A program made the position numbers and the translations under genes. A DNA stretch of 64,000 bases from Streptomyces olindensis (GTDB lineage: Bacteria > Actinomycetota > Actinomycetes > Streptomycetales > Streptomycetaceae), in the NCBI GenBank assembly GCA_000696115.1, contig JJOH01000003.1:372001-436000 (forward strand), in the 5' to 3' direction. The notes under the pieces were generated by a model that was not told the origin of the DNA, searched no databases, and saw only the letters and a list, made by a program, of their open reading frames with translations. Shown piece after piece: positions 42,821-51,126 of the stretch (positions are counted from its first letter, which is position 1; every line of letters begins with the position of its first letter).

Positions 42821-43567
42821 TTAGAGGGCGCGTTCCCGGGCCCGGTGCGCGGCGTCCCCGACCGGGCCGCGGTGGACCGGGCCGTGGCCGGGCAGCAGCA
42901 GCTCGCCCTCCAGTCGGGCGAGCACGTCCAGGGAGGCCACGGCCCGGGACCGCTCGCGGTGGAACATGTCCGGCAGCAGCTGCGGCCCCACGACGCGGGA
43001 GGTGGGGTGGCCGCTGACCAGGGCGTCGCCGGATATCAGCACGCCGGTGCCCGGCAGGTGGTAGGCGCAGTGCCCGTCGGTGTGGCCCGGGGTGTGCACC
43101 GGCACCGGCCGCCCGGGCAGGTCCAGGGCGCCCTCGGCGGGGAACGCCTGCGGGGCGGTGACGGGGATGTGGGCCGTGCCGCCCGAGCGGAGCGCGTGCA
43201 CCGCCCACGGCAGCACTCCCGGCCGCCAGCCGTTCCCCAGCACCGTGCCCACGGACACCTGATGCAGGAACTCCCGCCGCGCGTGGGGCACTTCGGCCTC
43301 GTGCAGGTACACGGGCGTGCCGTACGTGGCACGCAGGTACTCGGCGGAACCCAGGTGGTCGTTGTGCGCGTGTGTGATCAGCACCGCGGCGACGGCCTCC
43401 GGAGCGCTCCCCACCTCCGCGAGCGAGGCGAGGAGCTGCTCCCGGTCGCCGGGATACCCGGTGTCGACCAGCGTGACGGCGTCCCCCTCCGTGAGGATCA
43501 CCCAGTTGGTGTTGGATCCGTGCACCAGGTAGGTGCCGTCCACGACGTGGTGTACGTCTGCCCGCAT
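42821..43567 (-). CDS. MBL-fold metallohydrolase
   Basis: The 248-aa protein shows the metallo-beta-lactamase metal sites in order: THAHNDHLG (HxHxDH), VHTPGHTDGHCAYH, VLISGDALV and LLLPGHGPVHRG. It should bind two metal ions and hydrolyse a thioester, lactone or ester; glyoxalase II or lactonase activity are possibilities. The start is taken at the ATG at 43567 (MRADVHHVVDGTYLVHGSNT), which begins the homology; longer readings are Arg-rich and unlikely. It follows the AlkB gene on the same strand after 139 bases. Confidence 0.9.
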   Translation of the reverse strand: MRADVHHVVDGTYLVHGSNTNWVILTEGDAVTLVDTGYPGDREQLLASLAEVGSAPEAVAAVLITHAHNDHLGSAEYLRATYGTPVYLHEAEVPHARREFLHQVSVGTVLGNGWRPGVLPWAVHALRSGGTAHIPVTAPQAFPAEGALDLPGRPVPVHTPGHTDGHCAYHLPGTGVLISGDALVSGHPTSRVVGPQLLPDMFHRERSRAVASLDVLARLEGELLLPGHGPVHRGPVGDAAHRARERAL

Positions 43568-43706
43568 GATCGCCCCGCGTGATGTGGTCCCGGTCCCGGT
43601 TCGACGAGACAAGAAAACTCGACGGCACAAGAAAAGCAGACCCCGCGCGCGGCGGAATCGCCGGGTCCGAGCCAACGGCCCCGCGCGGCCCGGCCGTTGG
43701 ACGGGC

Positions 43707-44339
43707 TCAGTGCACGCCGTGCGGGCGGAACTGGATGCTGATGCGGGGCTCCGTCGCGCGGGTGCTCTTCGGGATCGAGTGCTCCCAGGTGCGCTGGCAG
43801 GAACCGCCCATCACGATCAGGTCGCCGTGGCCCAGGGGCCTGCGCACGGTGGCGCGGCCGCCCCGCATCGGGCGCAGCAGCAGGTCCCGGGGCGCTCCCA
43901 CGGACAGGATGGCGACCATGGTGTCCTCGCGCGCGCCCCGCCCGATCCGGTCGCCGTGCCAGGCCACGCTGTCCCGGCCGTCGCGGTAGTAGCACAGCCC
44001 GGCCGTGGTGAACGGCTCGCCCAGCTCCTCGGCGTAGTGGGCGCTCAGCGCGTCCCGAGCCTCGGCGAGGACCGGGTGCGGCAGCGGGTCGTCGGCGCCG
44101 TAGAAGGCGAGCAGGCGCGGCACGTCGACGACGTGGTCGTACATCTGGCGGCGCTCCGCCCGCCACGGCACCTCGGCGGCCAGCTGTTCGAACAGCTCGT
44201 CGGAGCCGCTGAGCCACCCGGGCAGCACGTCGAGCCAGGCGCCGAAGCCGAGGTCGGTGCGGCGGAGCCCGTCGAGCGTGCCGAGGCGCAGCTCGTCGGC
44301 CTGGTCGAAGAGCGAGCCCTGGAGGTGATGCCTGGCCAT
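43707..44339 (-). CDS. alkB: AlkB-type 2-oxoglutarate/Fe(II)-dependent DNA dealkylase
   Basis: The 210-aa protein carries the dioxygenase triad: HxD in SVAWHGDRIGRG, the distal His in CQRTWEHSIPKS, and the 2-oxoglutarate-binding Arg in PRISIQFRPHG. The substrate-binding CYYRDGRDSVAW precedes the HxD as in AlkB homologues. It repairs 1-methyladenine or 3-methylcytosine in nucleic acids by oxidative demethylation. It is divergent from the TetR gene across 105 bases holding a perfect operator, which may therefore also affect alkB. No adaptive-response ada gene is nearby. Confidence 0.92.
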   Translation of the reverse strand: MARHHLQGSLFDQADELRLGTLDGLRRTDLGFGAWLDVLPGWLSGSDELFEQLAAEVPWRAERRQMYDHVVDVPRLLAFYGADDPLPHPVLAEARDALSAHYAEELGEPFTTAGLCYYRDGRDSVAWHGDRIGRGAREDTMVAILSVGAPRDLLLRPMRGGRATVRRPLGHGDLIVMGGSCQRTWEHSIPKSTRATEPRISIQFRPHGVH

Positions 44340-44393
44340 GCGCCCAGCGTACCTCTTAATCGAAACTGTGTTCTATCTGGGTCCGGACGCTGT

Positions 44394-44411
44394 CGATACA
44401 TCGGTGTATCG
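44394..44411. promoter_or_regulatory. Perfect palindromic operator between alkB and tetR-type gene
   Basis: Arms CGATACA (44394-44400) and TGTATCG (44405-44411) enclose TCGG. It sits 33 bases upstream of the TetR start codon and near a GATGCATC palindrome, as expected for an autoregulated TetR operator. Confidence 0.65.
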
Positions 44412-44444
44412 AATACGGTGATGCATCGAAAGGGAGGGACCGCC

Positions 44445-45077
44445 GTGCAGGGAACCACCGGGCGCGTGACCAGGCGCCGTGTCCGCACCCGCGCCAACCT
44501 GCTGCGGGCGGCGTTCGACGTGTTCGCGGCGAAGGGCTTCGGGCACGTCTCGATCGAGGAGGTGTGCGAGGCCGCCGGCTACAGCCGGGGCGCCTTCTAC
44601 TCCAACTTCTCCAGCCTCGACGAGCTGTTCTTCGCCCTCTACCAGGAGCGGGCCGAGCTGATCGCGGAGCAGGTGTCCGGGGCGCTCGCCGTCGACGGGC
44701 CCGACCTCGACGTGCCGGCCGCCGTGGACCGGGTCACCGAGGTGCTGCTCCTCGACCGGGACTGGCTGCTGGTGAAGACGGACTTCCTGGTGCACGCCGC
44801 CCGCGACCCCGAGGTGGCGCGGAGCCTGCTGGAACACCGCGCCCGGCTGCGGCAGGCCATCGCCGACCGGCTCGCCCGCGCCCGCGGGCACACCGCACTT
44901 CCCCCCGTGCTCGGCGACACCGACGGCGCCGCCCACGCTGTGGTCGCGGCGTACGACGGCGTCACCACGCAACTGCTGCTGGACCGCGACGTGGCGCACG
45001 CCCGCGCCTGGCTGAAGCAACTGCTCACGGCCCTGCTGACCGACGGCAGCGGCACCCCCGATCACGCGAAGAACTGA
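44445..45077 (+). CDS. TetR-family transcriptional regulator
   Basis: The 210-aa protein has an N-terminal TetR helix-turn-helix (about 12-58: TRANLLRAAFDVFAAKGFGH, SIEEVCEAAGYSRGAFYSNF). A helical ligand-binding half follows. I take the GTG at 45077-bound frame start 44445 (VQGTTGRVTRRRVRTRANL), eight bases after GGGAGGGA; the upstream ATG at 44421 lies inside the operator region. The palindrome at 44394-44411 suggests self-repression and control of the FAD dehydrogenase gene 17 bases downstream, with which it forms an operon. Confidence 0.92.
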   Translation: MQGTTGRVTRRRVRTRANLLRAAFDVFAAKGFGHVSIEEVCEAAGYSRGAFYSNFSSLDELFFALYQERAELIAEQVSGALAVDGPDLDVPAAVDRVTEVLLLDRDWLLVKTDFLVHAARDPEVARSLLEHRARLRQAIADRLARARGHTALPPVLGDTDGAAHAVVAAYDGVTTQLLLDRDVAHARAWLKQLLTALLTDGSGTPDHAKN

Positions 45078-45094
45078 AGAAGGGAACGGTCGCC

Positions 45095-46768
45095 ATGGAT
45101 GCCGATGCCATCGTCGTCGGAGCGGGCCTCGCCGGCCTCGTCGCCGCGCACGAACTGACCAGCAGGGGCAGGAGGGTCGCCCTCGTCGACCAGGAGAACG
45201 CCGCCAACCTCGGCGGACAGGCCTTCTGGTCCTTCGGCGGACTGTTCCTCGTCGGCTCGCCGGAGCAGCGGCGCCTCGGCATCAAGGACTCCTTCGACCT
45301 CGCCTGGAGCGACTGGCGGGGCAGCGCCGGCTTCGACCGGCTCGACGACGAGGACTCCTGGGCCGTGCGCTGGGCGCGCGCCTACGTCGAGTTCGCGGCG
45401 GGGGAGAAGCGGTCCTGGCTCGACGGGCACGGCATCACCTTCCTGCCCACCGTCGGCTGGGCCGAGCGCGGCGACCTCACCGCGCACGGGCACGGCAACA
45501 CCGTGCCCCGCTTCCACATCGCCTGGGGCACCGGCACCGGCGTCGTCGAACCGTTCGTCCGGTACGCCCGGCAGGCCGCCCGCGACGGCCTGCTCACCTT
45601 CCACCACCGCCACCGCGTCGACCACCTGGTCATCGAGGACGGCGCCGCCCGCGGCGTGCGCGGCACGGTCCTGGCCGAGGACACCTCGCCCCGCGGCGTC
45701 GCCTCCAACCGCGACGCCGTCGGCGAGTTCGAGCTCACCGCCCAGGCCGTCATCGTCACCAGCGGCGGCATCGGCGCGAACCACGACATCGTCCGCCGCC
45801 ACTGGCCCGAGCGCCTCGGCACGCCGCCGAACGAGATGGTGACCGGCGTACCGGCCTACGTCGACGGCCGGATGCTCGACATCAGCGCCGAGGCCGGCGT
45901 CCGGCTGGTCAACCGGGACCGCATGTGGCACTACACCGAGGGCCTGCGGAACTGGGACCCGATCTGGCCCGGCCACGGCATCCGCATCCTGCCCGGACCG
46001 TCCTCGATGTGGTTCGACGCCCTCGGCCGCCGTCTGCCCGGGCCGTACCTCCCCGGCTACGACACCCTCGGCACCCTGAAGCACCTGCGCACCACCGAGG
46101 ACATCGCCGGGTACGACCACTCCTGGTTCATCCTCACCCAGAAGATCATCGAGAAGGAGTTCGCGCTGTCGGGCTCCGAGCAGAACCCCGACATCACCGC
46201 CAAGGACCGCGCCGGGTTCCTCAAGGAACGCATCCTCGGCAAGGGCGCGCCCGGACCGGTCGACGCGTTCCTGCGCAAGGGCGCCGACTTCGTGACGGCG
46301 CCCAGTGTCGAACAGCTCGTCGAGAAGATGAACGCGCTGACCGACAAGCCGCTCCTCGACGCGGCCCGGATCAGGCGCCAGATCGAGGCCCGCGACCTGC
46401 AGATCGCCAACCCCTACGCCAAGGACGCCCAGGTGCAGGGCATCCGCAACGCCCGCCGCTACATCGGCGACCGCCTGGGCCGGGTCGCCACCCCGCACCG
46501 CATCCTCGACCCGGCGGCCGGCCCCCTCATCGGCGTCAAGCTGCACATCCTCACCCGCAAGACGCTCGGCGGCATCCAGACCGACCTCGACTCGCGGGCC
46601 CTCGGCACCGACGGCACCCCGATCGACGGCCTCTACGCGGCCGGCGAGGTCGCCGGATTCGGCGGCGGCGGTGTCCACGGCTACAACGCCCTGGAGGGCA
46701 CCTTCCTCGGCGGCTGCCTCTTCTCCGGGCGGGCGGCCGGCCGGGCGGCGGCCCGGCAGACCGCCTGA
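45095..46768 (+). CDS. FAD-binding dehydrogenase of the 3-ketosteroid dehydrogenase/fumarate reductase type
   Basis: The 557-aa protein opens with a Rossmann FAD site (AIVVGAGLAGLVAAHELTSR) followed by NLGGQAFWSFGGLF. It ends with IDGLYAAGEVAGFGGGGVHG, where FAD binding is completed. The length and motifs match the actinobacterial flavoprotein group related to ketosteroid delta-1-dehydrogenase. It probably oxidises a ring ketone or similar hydrophobic substrate in the cytoplasm. The ATG at 45095 follows AAGAAGGGA. It is co-transcribed with the TetR gene and ends at a bidirectional hairpin. Its substrate may be the inducer; that is inference. Confidence 0.9.
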   Translation: MDADAIVVGAGLAGLVAAHELTSRGRRVALVDQENAANLGGQAFWSFGGLFLVGSPEQRRLGIKDSFDLAWSDWRGSAGFDRLDDEDSWAVRWARAYVEFAAGEKRSWLDGHGITFLPTVGWAERGDLTAHGHGNTVPRFHIAWGTGTGVVEPFVRYARQAARDGLLTFHHRHRVDHLVIEDGAARGVRGTVLAEDTSPRGVASNRDAVGEFELTAQAVIVTSGGIGANHDIVRRHWPERLGTPPNEMVTGVPAYVDGRMLDISAEAGVRLVNRDRMWHYTEGLRNWDPIWPGHGIRILPGPSSMWFDALGRRLPGPYLPGYDTLGTLKHLRTTEDIAGYDHSWFILTQKIIEKEFALSGSEQNPDITAKDRAGFLKERILGKGAPGPVDAFLRKGADFVTAPSVEQLVEKMNALTDKPLLDAARIRRQIEARDLQIANPYAKDAQVQGIRNARRYIGDRLGRVATPHRILDPAAGPLIGVKLHILTRKTLGGIQTDLDSRALGTDGTPIDGLYAAGEVAGFGGGGVHGYNALEGTFLGGCLFSGRAAGRAAARQTA

Positions 46769-46769
46769 C

Positions 46770-46789
46770 GGGACGGAGCGGCCCGTCCC
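46770..46789. terminator. Bidirectional hairpin terminator
   Basis: Seven-base arms GGGACGG (46770-46776) and CCGTCCC (46783-46789) lie between the stop codons of two convergent genes. Confidence 0.5.
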
Positions 46790-46790
46790 C

Positions 46791-47141
46791 TCACGCTTCG
46801 AGGAGGCGGGCCAGCACCGCGGCGTGACTCCGCTCCGGCGTCTTCGACGCGGTCAGCAGGGTCACGTCGCCCGCGCGGGCCAGCTCCCGCAGCCGGTCGA
46901 GGGCCTCGGCCGCCTCACCGTCGGCGAGCTCCGCCTCGTACCGCCCGGCGAACTCCTCGTACGAGCCCTCGCCGGCGTGGTACCAGCGGCGCAGCTCCGT
47001 CGACGGGGTGAGGGCCTTCGGCCACTCGTCCACCCGCGCCGCGGCCTTCGCCAGCCCCCGCGGCCACAACCGGTCGACCAGGACCCGCGCCCCGTCCCGC
47101 CGCTCGGGCGGATCGTAGACACGGCGGACGCGGACGCTCAT
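46791..47141 (-). CDS. DUF488 family protein
   Basis: This 116-aa protein has the family signature VRRVYDPPERRDGARVLVDR followed by LWPRGLAKAAARVDEWPKAL, and a conserved TLLTASKTPERSHAAVL at the C-terminus. DUF488 proteins are small cytoplasmic proteins, sometimes linked to stress; their biochemical role is not settled. The ATG at 47141 (MSVRVRRVYD) is the start of similarity. The gene is convergent with the FAD dehydrogenase. Confidence 0.9.
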   Translation of the reverse strand: MSVRVRRVYDPPERRDGARVLVDRLWPRGLAKAAARVDEWPKALTPSTELRRWYHAGEGSYEEFAGRYEAELADGEAAEALDRLRELARAGDVTLLTASKTPERSHAAVLARLLEA

Positions 47142-47284
47142 GGTCGGTCCCTTCGGCGGCGGACGGGTGTGCCGCGAGCCTAACCCCGGCCGGTGCGGGC
47201 TGCGCGGCGTGCCGAACGACCGATTCCGCTCGCGCCGGGCGGGTACTCCGTCCGCCTGACGGCGTCGAGGGAGGAGGTCACGAC

Positions 47285-47728
47285 ATGAGTGGATCGGACG
47301 ACCTGCCGGTCGTGCGCACACTCGCCGAACTCACCGAGATGGTCGAGCGGCACCAGGGCCTGTACGTCCGCTGGTCGCGCGGCCCGGGGACCGATCTCCG
47401 CGACGTGTCCAGCACCGACGACCTGACGGGCGTGTCCATGCCGGGCCTGTCCGCCAACCCGCTCGATGTCGAGGAGTGGTGGGAGGACCGGCCCGTCCGC
47501 GTGTGGGTGGCACGGCGCCTGCACGACTACGCCCACCTGCCGCACGAGAAGGGGCCCGGTGTCCACCCCTGGGTGCTGTCGGGCAAGGAGACCGCACGCG
47601 GCCCCGACAACGAACCGCTGGTCGCCGACGTCCGGCCGATGTGCCGGCTCGACCAGCAGGTGATCGACGAGGCGAAGGCGGAGGTGGGCCGACAGGAGAA
47701 CCCCTGGGGGACGCTGCGCCGCAGCTGA
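47285..47728 (+). CDS. DUF6098-type conserved protein
   Basis: The 147-aa acidic protein starts MSGSDDLPVVRTLAELTEMV and has a Trp-rich middle (NPLDVEEWWEDRPVRVWVAR) and GPGVHPWVLSGKETARGPDN. I recall this as the small actinobacterial family DUF6098, function unknown. The ATG at 47285 follows GGGAGGAGG. Its last codons form one arm of a strong hairpin whose other arm lies after the stop (47699-47740), so the transcript ends directly at the gene. Confidence 0.78.
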   Translation: MSGSDDLPVVRTLAELTEMVERHQGLYVRWSRGPGTDLRDVSSTDDLTGVSMPGLSANPLDVEEWWEDRPVRVWVARRLHDYAHLPHEKGPGVHPWVLSGKETARGPDNEPLVADVRPMCRLDQQVIDEAKAEVGRQENPWGTLRRS

Positions 47729-47740
47729 CCCCCAGGGGTT
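47699..47740 (+). terminator. Hairpin terminator overlapping the end of the DUF6098 gene
   Basis: Perfect 12-base arms AACCCCTGGGGG (47699-47710) and CCCCCAGGGGTT (47729-47740) flank an inner hairpin GCTGCG-C-CGCAGC. The first arm lies in the coding sequence and the stop codon in the loop side. Confidence 0.65.
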
Positions 47741-47772
47741 CGGCAGGCGGAGCGCCGCCCACGGGGCGGGCG

Positions 47773-48024
47773 TCAGCCGGAGCGGCGGCGGGCGGCCGCG
47801 CGGCGCTTCAGCGCACGCCGTTCCATCTCGCTGGTGCCGCCCCACACGCCGATGGACTGCCCCGTGTCCAGCGCCCACTGCAGGCACTCCTCCTGGACGG
47901 GGCAGCGCCGGCACACGGCCTTGGCCTGTTCCGTCTGCAGCAGGGCCGGGCCGGAGGTGCCGATCGGGAAGAAGAGTTCGGGGTCCTCGTGCCGGCAGGC
48001 AGCGTGGTCTCGCCAGTTGTCCAT
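47773..48024 (-). CDS. WhiB-like iron-sulphur transcription factor
   Basis: The protein (83 aa from the chosen start) has the four WhiB cysteines: one in DHAACRHEDPELFFP, then AVCRRCPVQEEC. The GVWGG turn (QSIGVWGGTSEMERRALKRR) and a basic C-terminal tail ARRRSG for DNA contact follow. Wbl proteins bind a 4Fe-4S cluster and partner with the principal sigma factor to control development or redox responses. I start it at the ATG at 48024 (MDNWRDHAAC) after AGGTGA; in-frame ATGs at 48039 and 48123 would add residues without similarity. Confidence 0.93.
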   Translation of the reverse strand: MDNWRDHAACRHEDPELFFPIGTSGPALLQTEQAKAVCRRCPVQEECLQWALDTGQSIGVWGGTSEMERRALKRRAAARRRSG

Positions 48025-48127
48025 CGAAGTCACCTGCATCGCAGTAGAAACGTGCTCTTTCGGATGCTTACTCCTTTTCGGGTCACCTGTCGATGCCCGG
48101 TGAAACAGCGCCTTCCCGGACAACCGC

Positions 48128-49345
48128 TCACTGCTCGCGCAGGCCCCAGGGCGAGCCGTACGCCGTCAGCAGGTTCAGGAACGGGCGGGCCGGGAACGCC
48201 TCCGGGCCGAGCACGCCCGCTCCCGACCAGGCGCCCGAAGCCAGGAGTTCGAGCGCGACCACGGGGTTGACGGCGGTCTGCCAGACGACGGCCTGGGAGC
48301 CGTACTCGGCCATGGACCACTGGTTGTCGACCACGTGGTACAGGTACACCTCGCGCGGCCGCCCGTCCTTCACCCCCCGCACCCACGTGCCGGCGCAGGT
48401 CTTGCCGTGCATCCGTGCGCCGAGGGTCGCCGGGTCGGGCAGGCACGCGGCGACCACGTCCCGGGGCGAGACGGGCACCGGCCCGTCCGGCCCCGGCACG
48501 GTGACCGGGTCGGTGCGGTCCAGGCCCAGCACGTGCAGCGTCCTCAGCGTCTCGACGAACTCCCGGCCCAGGCCGTACTTGAAGGTGACGCGGCGGGCGT
48601 CGACCCAGCGCGGCACGAGCAGCACCTCCTCGTGCTCCACGTTCACGCACTCGACGGGGCCGATGCCCTCCGGGAAGTCGAACACCTCGGGTTCGCTGAA
48701 CGGCTCGGTGGTGAACCAGCCCCGGCCGGCCTCGTAGACGACCGGTGGGTTGAGGCACTCCTCGATGGTGGTCCAGATGCTGAAGGAGGGGGCGAAGGCA
48801 TGGCCGTCGACGGTCAGGTTCGCGCCGTCGCGGACGCCGATCTCCTCGATCTCGTCGAATATTTCGTCGGCGGCGTACCGCGCGAACACGTCCGACAGGC
48901 CCGGTTCCACGCCCATGCCGACGAGGGCCAGGAGGCCCTCCCGCTCCCACCGCGCCGCCTGCGCGAACTGCTCGTCGCCGAGCTTGACCCCGCACTGCGC
49001 GTACGGCCGCTCGGCATGCGGTCGGGACAGCGACATCGCCATGTCCAGGTAGGTGACTCCCGCGGCGCGGGCCGCACGGAACAGCGGCATCACGAAGCGG
49101 GGGTCGGTGGCGTTGAGGAGGACGTCGCAGCGGTGCCGCGCGAGCAGCCGGGCCACGGCCGCCTCGTCGCCCGCGTCGACCTCCTCCGCCGTGAAACGGG
49201 CGTCGCCGCCCAGCGCCGCGACCGCCGCCCCGGCCCGTGCCGGGTCGTGGTCGGCCACCACCATCGCCTCGAAGAACGGCCGCCGCGCCGCGATCCGGGT
49301 GATCGCGCCCCCCACGCCCCCGGCGCCCACGAGCAGTACACGCAT
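48128..49345 (-). CDS. Saccharopine dehydrogenase-family oxidoreductase
   Basis: The 405-aa protein has an N-terminal NAD(P) Rossmann fold (MRVLLVGAGGVGGAITRIAA), LLNATDPRFVMPLFRAARAA and GMGVEPGLSDVFARYA. It resembles saccharopine or carboxynorspermidine dehydrogenases, which form or split a C-N bond between an amino acid and an oxo compound. The start is the ATG at 49345, preceded by GAGGGAG; the longer reading from 49414 has no similarity. The gene is divergent from a TetR-type regulator, which probably controls it. A polyamine link is possible but not shown. Confidence 0.88.
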   Translation of the reverse strand: MRVLLVGAGGVGGAITRIAARRPFFEAMVVADHDPARAGAAVAALGGDARFTAEEVDAGDEAAVARLLARHRCDVLLNATDPRFVMPLFRAARAAGVTYLDMAMSLSRPHAERPYAQCGVKLGDEQFAQAARWEREGLLALVGMGVEPGLSDVFARYAADEIFDEIEEIGVRDGANLTVDGHAFAPSFSIWTTIEECLNPPVVYEAGRGWFTTEPFSEPEVFDFPEGIGPVECVNVEHEEVLLVPRWVDARRVTFKYGLGREFVETLRTLHVLGLDRTDPVTVPGPDGPVPVSPRDVVAACLPDPATLGARMHGKTCAGTWVRGVKDGRPREVYLYHVVDNQWSMAEYGSQAVVWQTAVNPVVALELLASGAWSGAGVLGPEAFPARPFLNLLTAYGSPWGLREQ

Positions 49346-49395
49346 GACAAAAACTCCCTCTTTGCGAAGAACGTGGCGCGCCCTTGGGGGAGATA

Positions 49396-49430
49396 CAACG
49401 CCGCCCTCCGACATAAGGTCAATGGCGTTG
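49396..49430. promoter_or_regulatory. Inverted repeat in the divergent promoter region
   Basis: CAACGCC (49396-49402) and GGCGTTG (49424-49430) are inverted, and CATAAGG occurs twice (49412-49418, 49432-49438), in the 104 bases between the dehydrogenase and the TetR-type gene. It is a plausible operator. Confidence 0.4.
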
Positions 49431-49449
49431 GCATAAGGAGGGAGACGTC

Positions 49450-50169
49450 GTGCCCAAGCCCGTCGTGCCCGAGGAGAAACGCCGCCGGCGCAGGCCCACC
49501 CGGAGCGGCACCGTGCTGTCCGAGCGGCTGATCGTCGAGACCGCGCTGCGCATGCTGCGCGAGCACGGCAGCGCCGGACTGACCGCCCGCCGGCTCGGCC
49601 TGGCCCTGGACGCCGACCCGAGCACGCTGTACCGGTACTTCCGGGGCATGGACGACCTGACGCTCGCCATCGGCGACGCCCTCATCGGCCAGGCCCTCGA
49701 CGGCTGGCGGCGCACGGGGGAGTGGCGGACGGACCTGCGGGCCCTCGGGCTGCGGATCCACGCCGCGTACGTGGAACATCCGCAGGCCGCGGTGCTCACC
49801 GCGAGCCGGGTCTCGGGCCGCGCCAACGAACTCGCCGCCGACGAGGCGGTCCTGGACGTCCTGCGCACCGCGGGGTTCCCGCTGCCGGAGGCGGTGCGGG
49901 TGTATCACGTCTTCATCGACACCACCCTGGCCTTCGCCGCGCTCGACGCCGCCTCGCTGGCCCTGCCGAGCGCCTCGCTCCGGGCCGACGAGGAGATGTG
50001 GCGCTCGACCTACGCCCGCCTGCCCGCCGCCACCCACCCCCGCATCGCCGAGGCGGCGCCGCTGCTCGCCACCCGCATGCTCACCAGCGCCTATCCGACG
50101 GCCCTGGAGATGCTGCTGGACAGCGCGGCGGCCCGGCTGGACGACAGTCCCGGGGAGTCAGGGCCGTAG
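49450..50169 (+). CDS. TetR-family transcriptional regulator with TetR C-terminal domain
   Basis: The 239-aa protein has a basic N-terminus (VPKPVVPEEKRRRRRPTRSG) and a TetR helix-turn-helix (LIVETALRMLREHGSAGLTA, then LALDADPSTLYRYFRGMDDL). Its long helical effector domain resembles the TetR_C group of tetracycline-type repressors. The start is the GTG at 49450 after AAGGAGGGAG. It is divergent from the saccharopine-dehydrogenase-like gene, the likely target. Its stop overlaps the convergent LysR gene by 12 bases. Confidence 0.92.
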   Translation: MPKPVVPEEKRRRRRPTRSGTVLSERLIVETALRMLREHGSAGLTARRLGLALDADPSTLYRYFRGMDDLTLAIGDALIGQALDGWRRTGEWRTDLRALGLRIHAAYVEHPQAAVLTASRVSGRANELAADEAVLDVLRTAGFPLPEAVRVYHVFIDTTLAFAALDAASLALPSASLRADEEMWRSTYARLPAATHPRIAEAAPLLATRMLTSAYPTALEMLLDSAAARLDDSPGESGP

Positions 50170-51057
50170 CGCCTCCGCGGCGGTCGCCGTCACCGCCCGG
50201 GCCACCTGCTGGAGGGCGGGCGAGTCGAGCTTCCACTGCTGCCAGTACAGCGGGACGTCGGTCGCCCGGCCCCCGGCGAACGGCACGAGCCGGCCGCCGC
50301 GCAGCAGGGGTTCCGCCTGCGCCTCGGGTACCAGGCCCCAGCCCAGCCCGGCGGCGACGGCCTCGGCGAAGCCCTCGGAGGTCGGCACGTAGTGCCGCAG
50401 CGCGCTCGCGTTGCTCCGTCCCCGGGTGAGCCGGCGCACGAAGTCGTCCTGGAAGTCGTCCCGCCGGTCGAAGGCCACCACGGGCGCGCCGGGCAGCACC
50501 TCCTCCAGGGGGCCGCCGAGCCGGCGCGCGGCGAAGTCCGGCGCGGCAACCGGGAGATAGCGCATCCGTCCGAGAGCCCGCACCGAACAGCCCGGCACCG
50601 GATCCGGTGACGAGGTCACCGCCGCCATCACCACCCCCTCCCGCAGCAGCGCGGCCGTGTGGTCCTCGTCCTCCCGGCGCAGCTCGAAGCAGAGCCGTGA
50701 TTCCGCCGGCACGCGGCTGAGCACGGGGAGGAACCAGGTGGCCAGCGAGTCCGCGTTCACCGCAACCGACACCCGCGTCGGCTCCCCGGTGCCGCTCAGC
50801 CCGAGCTCCGCGTACGCGTCGTGCTCCAGCCGCGCCACCTGGCGGGCGAGCCGCACCAGCACCTCGCCCGACTCCGTCGGCCGCACCGGCTTGGTCCGCA
50901 GCAGCAGGACCCGTCCGGTGCGCTGCTCCAGGGCCTTCACGCGCTGGCTGACCGCCGACGGCGTCACGTGCAGCGCGGCCGCCGCCGCGTCGAACGTCCC
51001 CTCGTCGACGACCGCGAGCAGGGTCCGCACCTGGTCCAGCGGCAGATCCGTCATCAT
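50158..51057 (-). CDS. LysR-family regulator of the ArgP/LysG type
   Basis: The 299-aa protein has an N-terminal LysR winged helix (LPLDQVRTLLAVVDEGTFDA, ALHVTPSAVSQRVKALEQRT) and a substrate-binding effector domain. The VTPSAVSQRVKALE sequence and the divergent LysE-type exporter 69 bases away identify the ArgP/LysG subgroup, which activates amino-acid export when lysine or arginine rises. The start is at the ATG pair 51057/51054 with no Shine-Dalgarno sequence, so the message is probably leaderless or nearly so. The frame is open for more than a kilobase upstream as antisense of the transporter genes. Confidence 0.93.
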   Translation of the reverse strand: MMTDLPLDQVRTLLAVVDEGTFDAAAAALHVTPSAVSQRVKALEQRTGRVLLLRTKPVRPTESGEVLVRLARQVARLEHDAYAELGLSGTGEPTRVSVAVNADSLATWFLPVLSRVPAESRLCFELRREDEDHTAALLREGVVMAAVTSSPDPVPGCSVRALGRMRYLPVAAPDFAARRLGGPLEEVLPGAPVVAFDRRDDFQDDFVRRLTRGRSNASALRHYVPTSEGFAEAVAAGLGWGLVPEAQAEPLLRGGRLVPFAGGRATDVPLYWQQWKLDSPALQQVARAVTATAAEALRP

Positions 51058-51126
51058 CACGTGCGCTAATGATACGTAAGAATCTTTAGCTGTACGCGAG
51101 AGATCTCTGTCCGTAGCGTCGACGCC

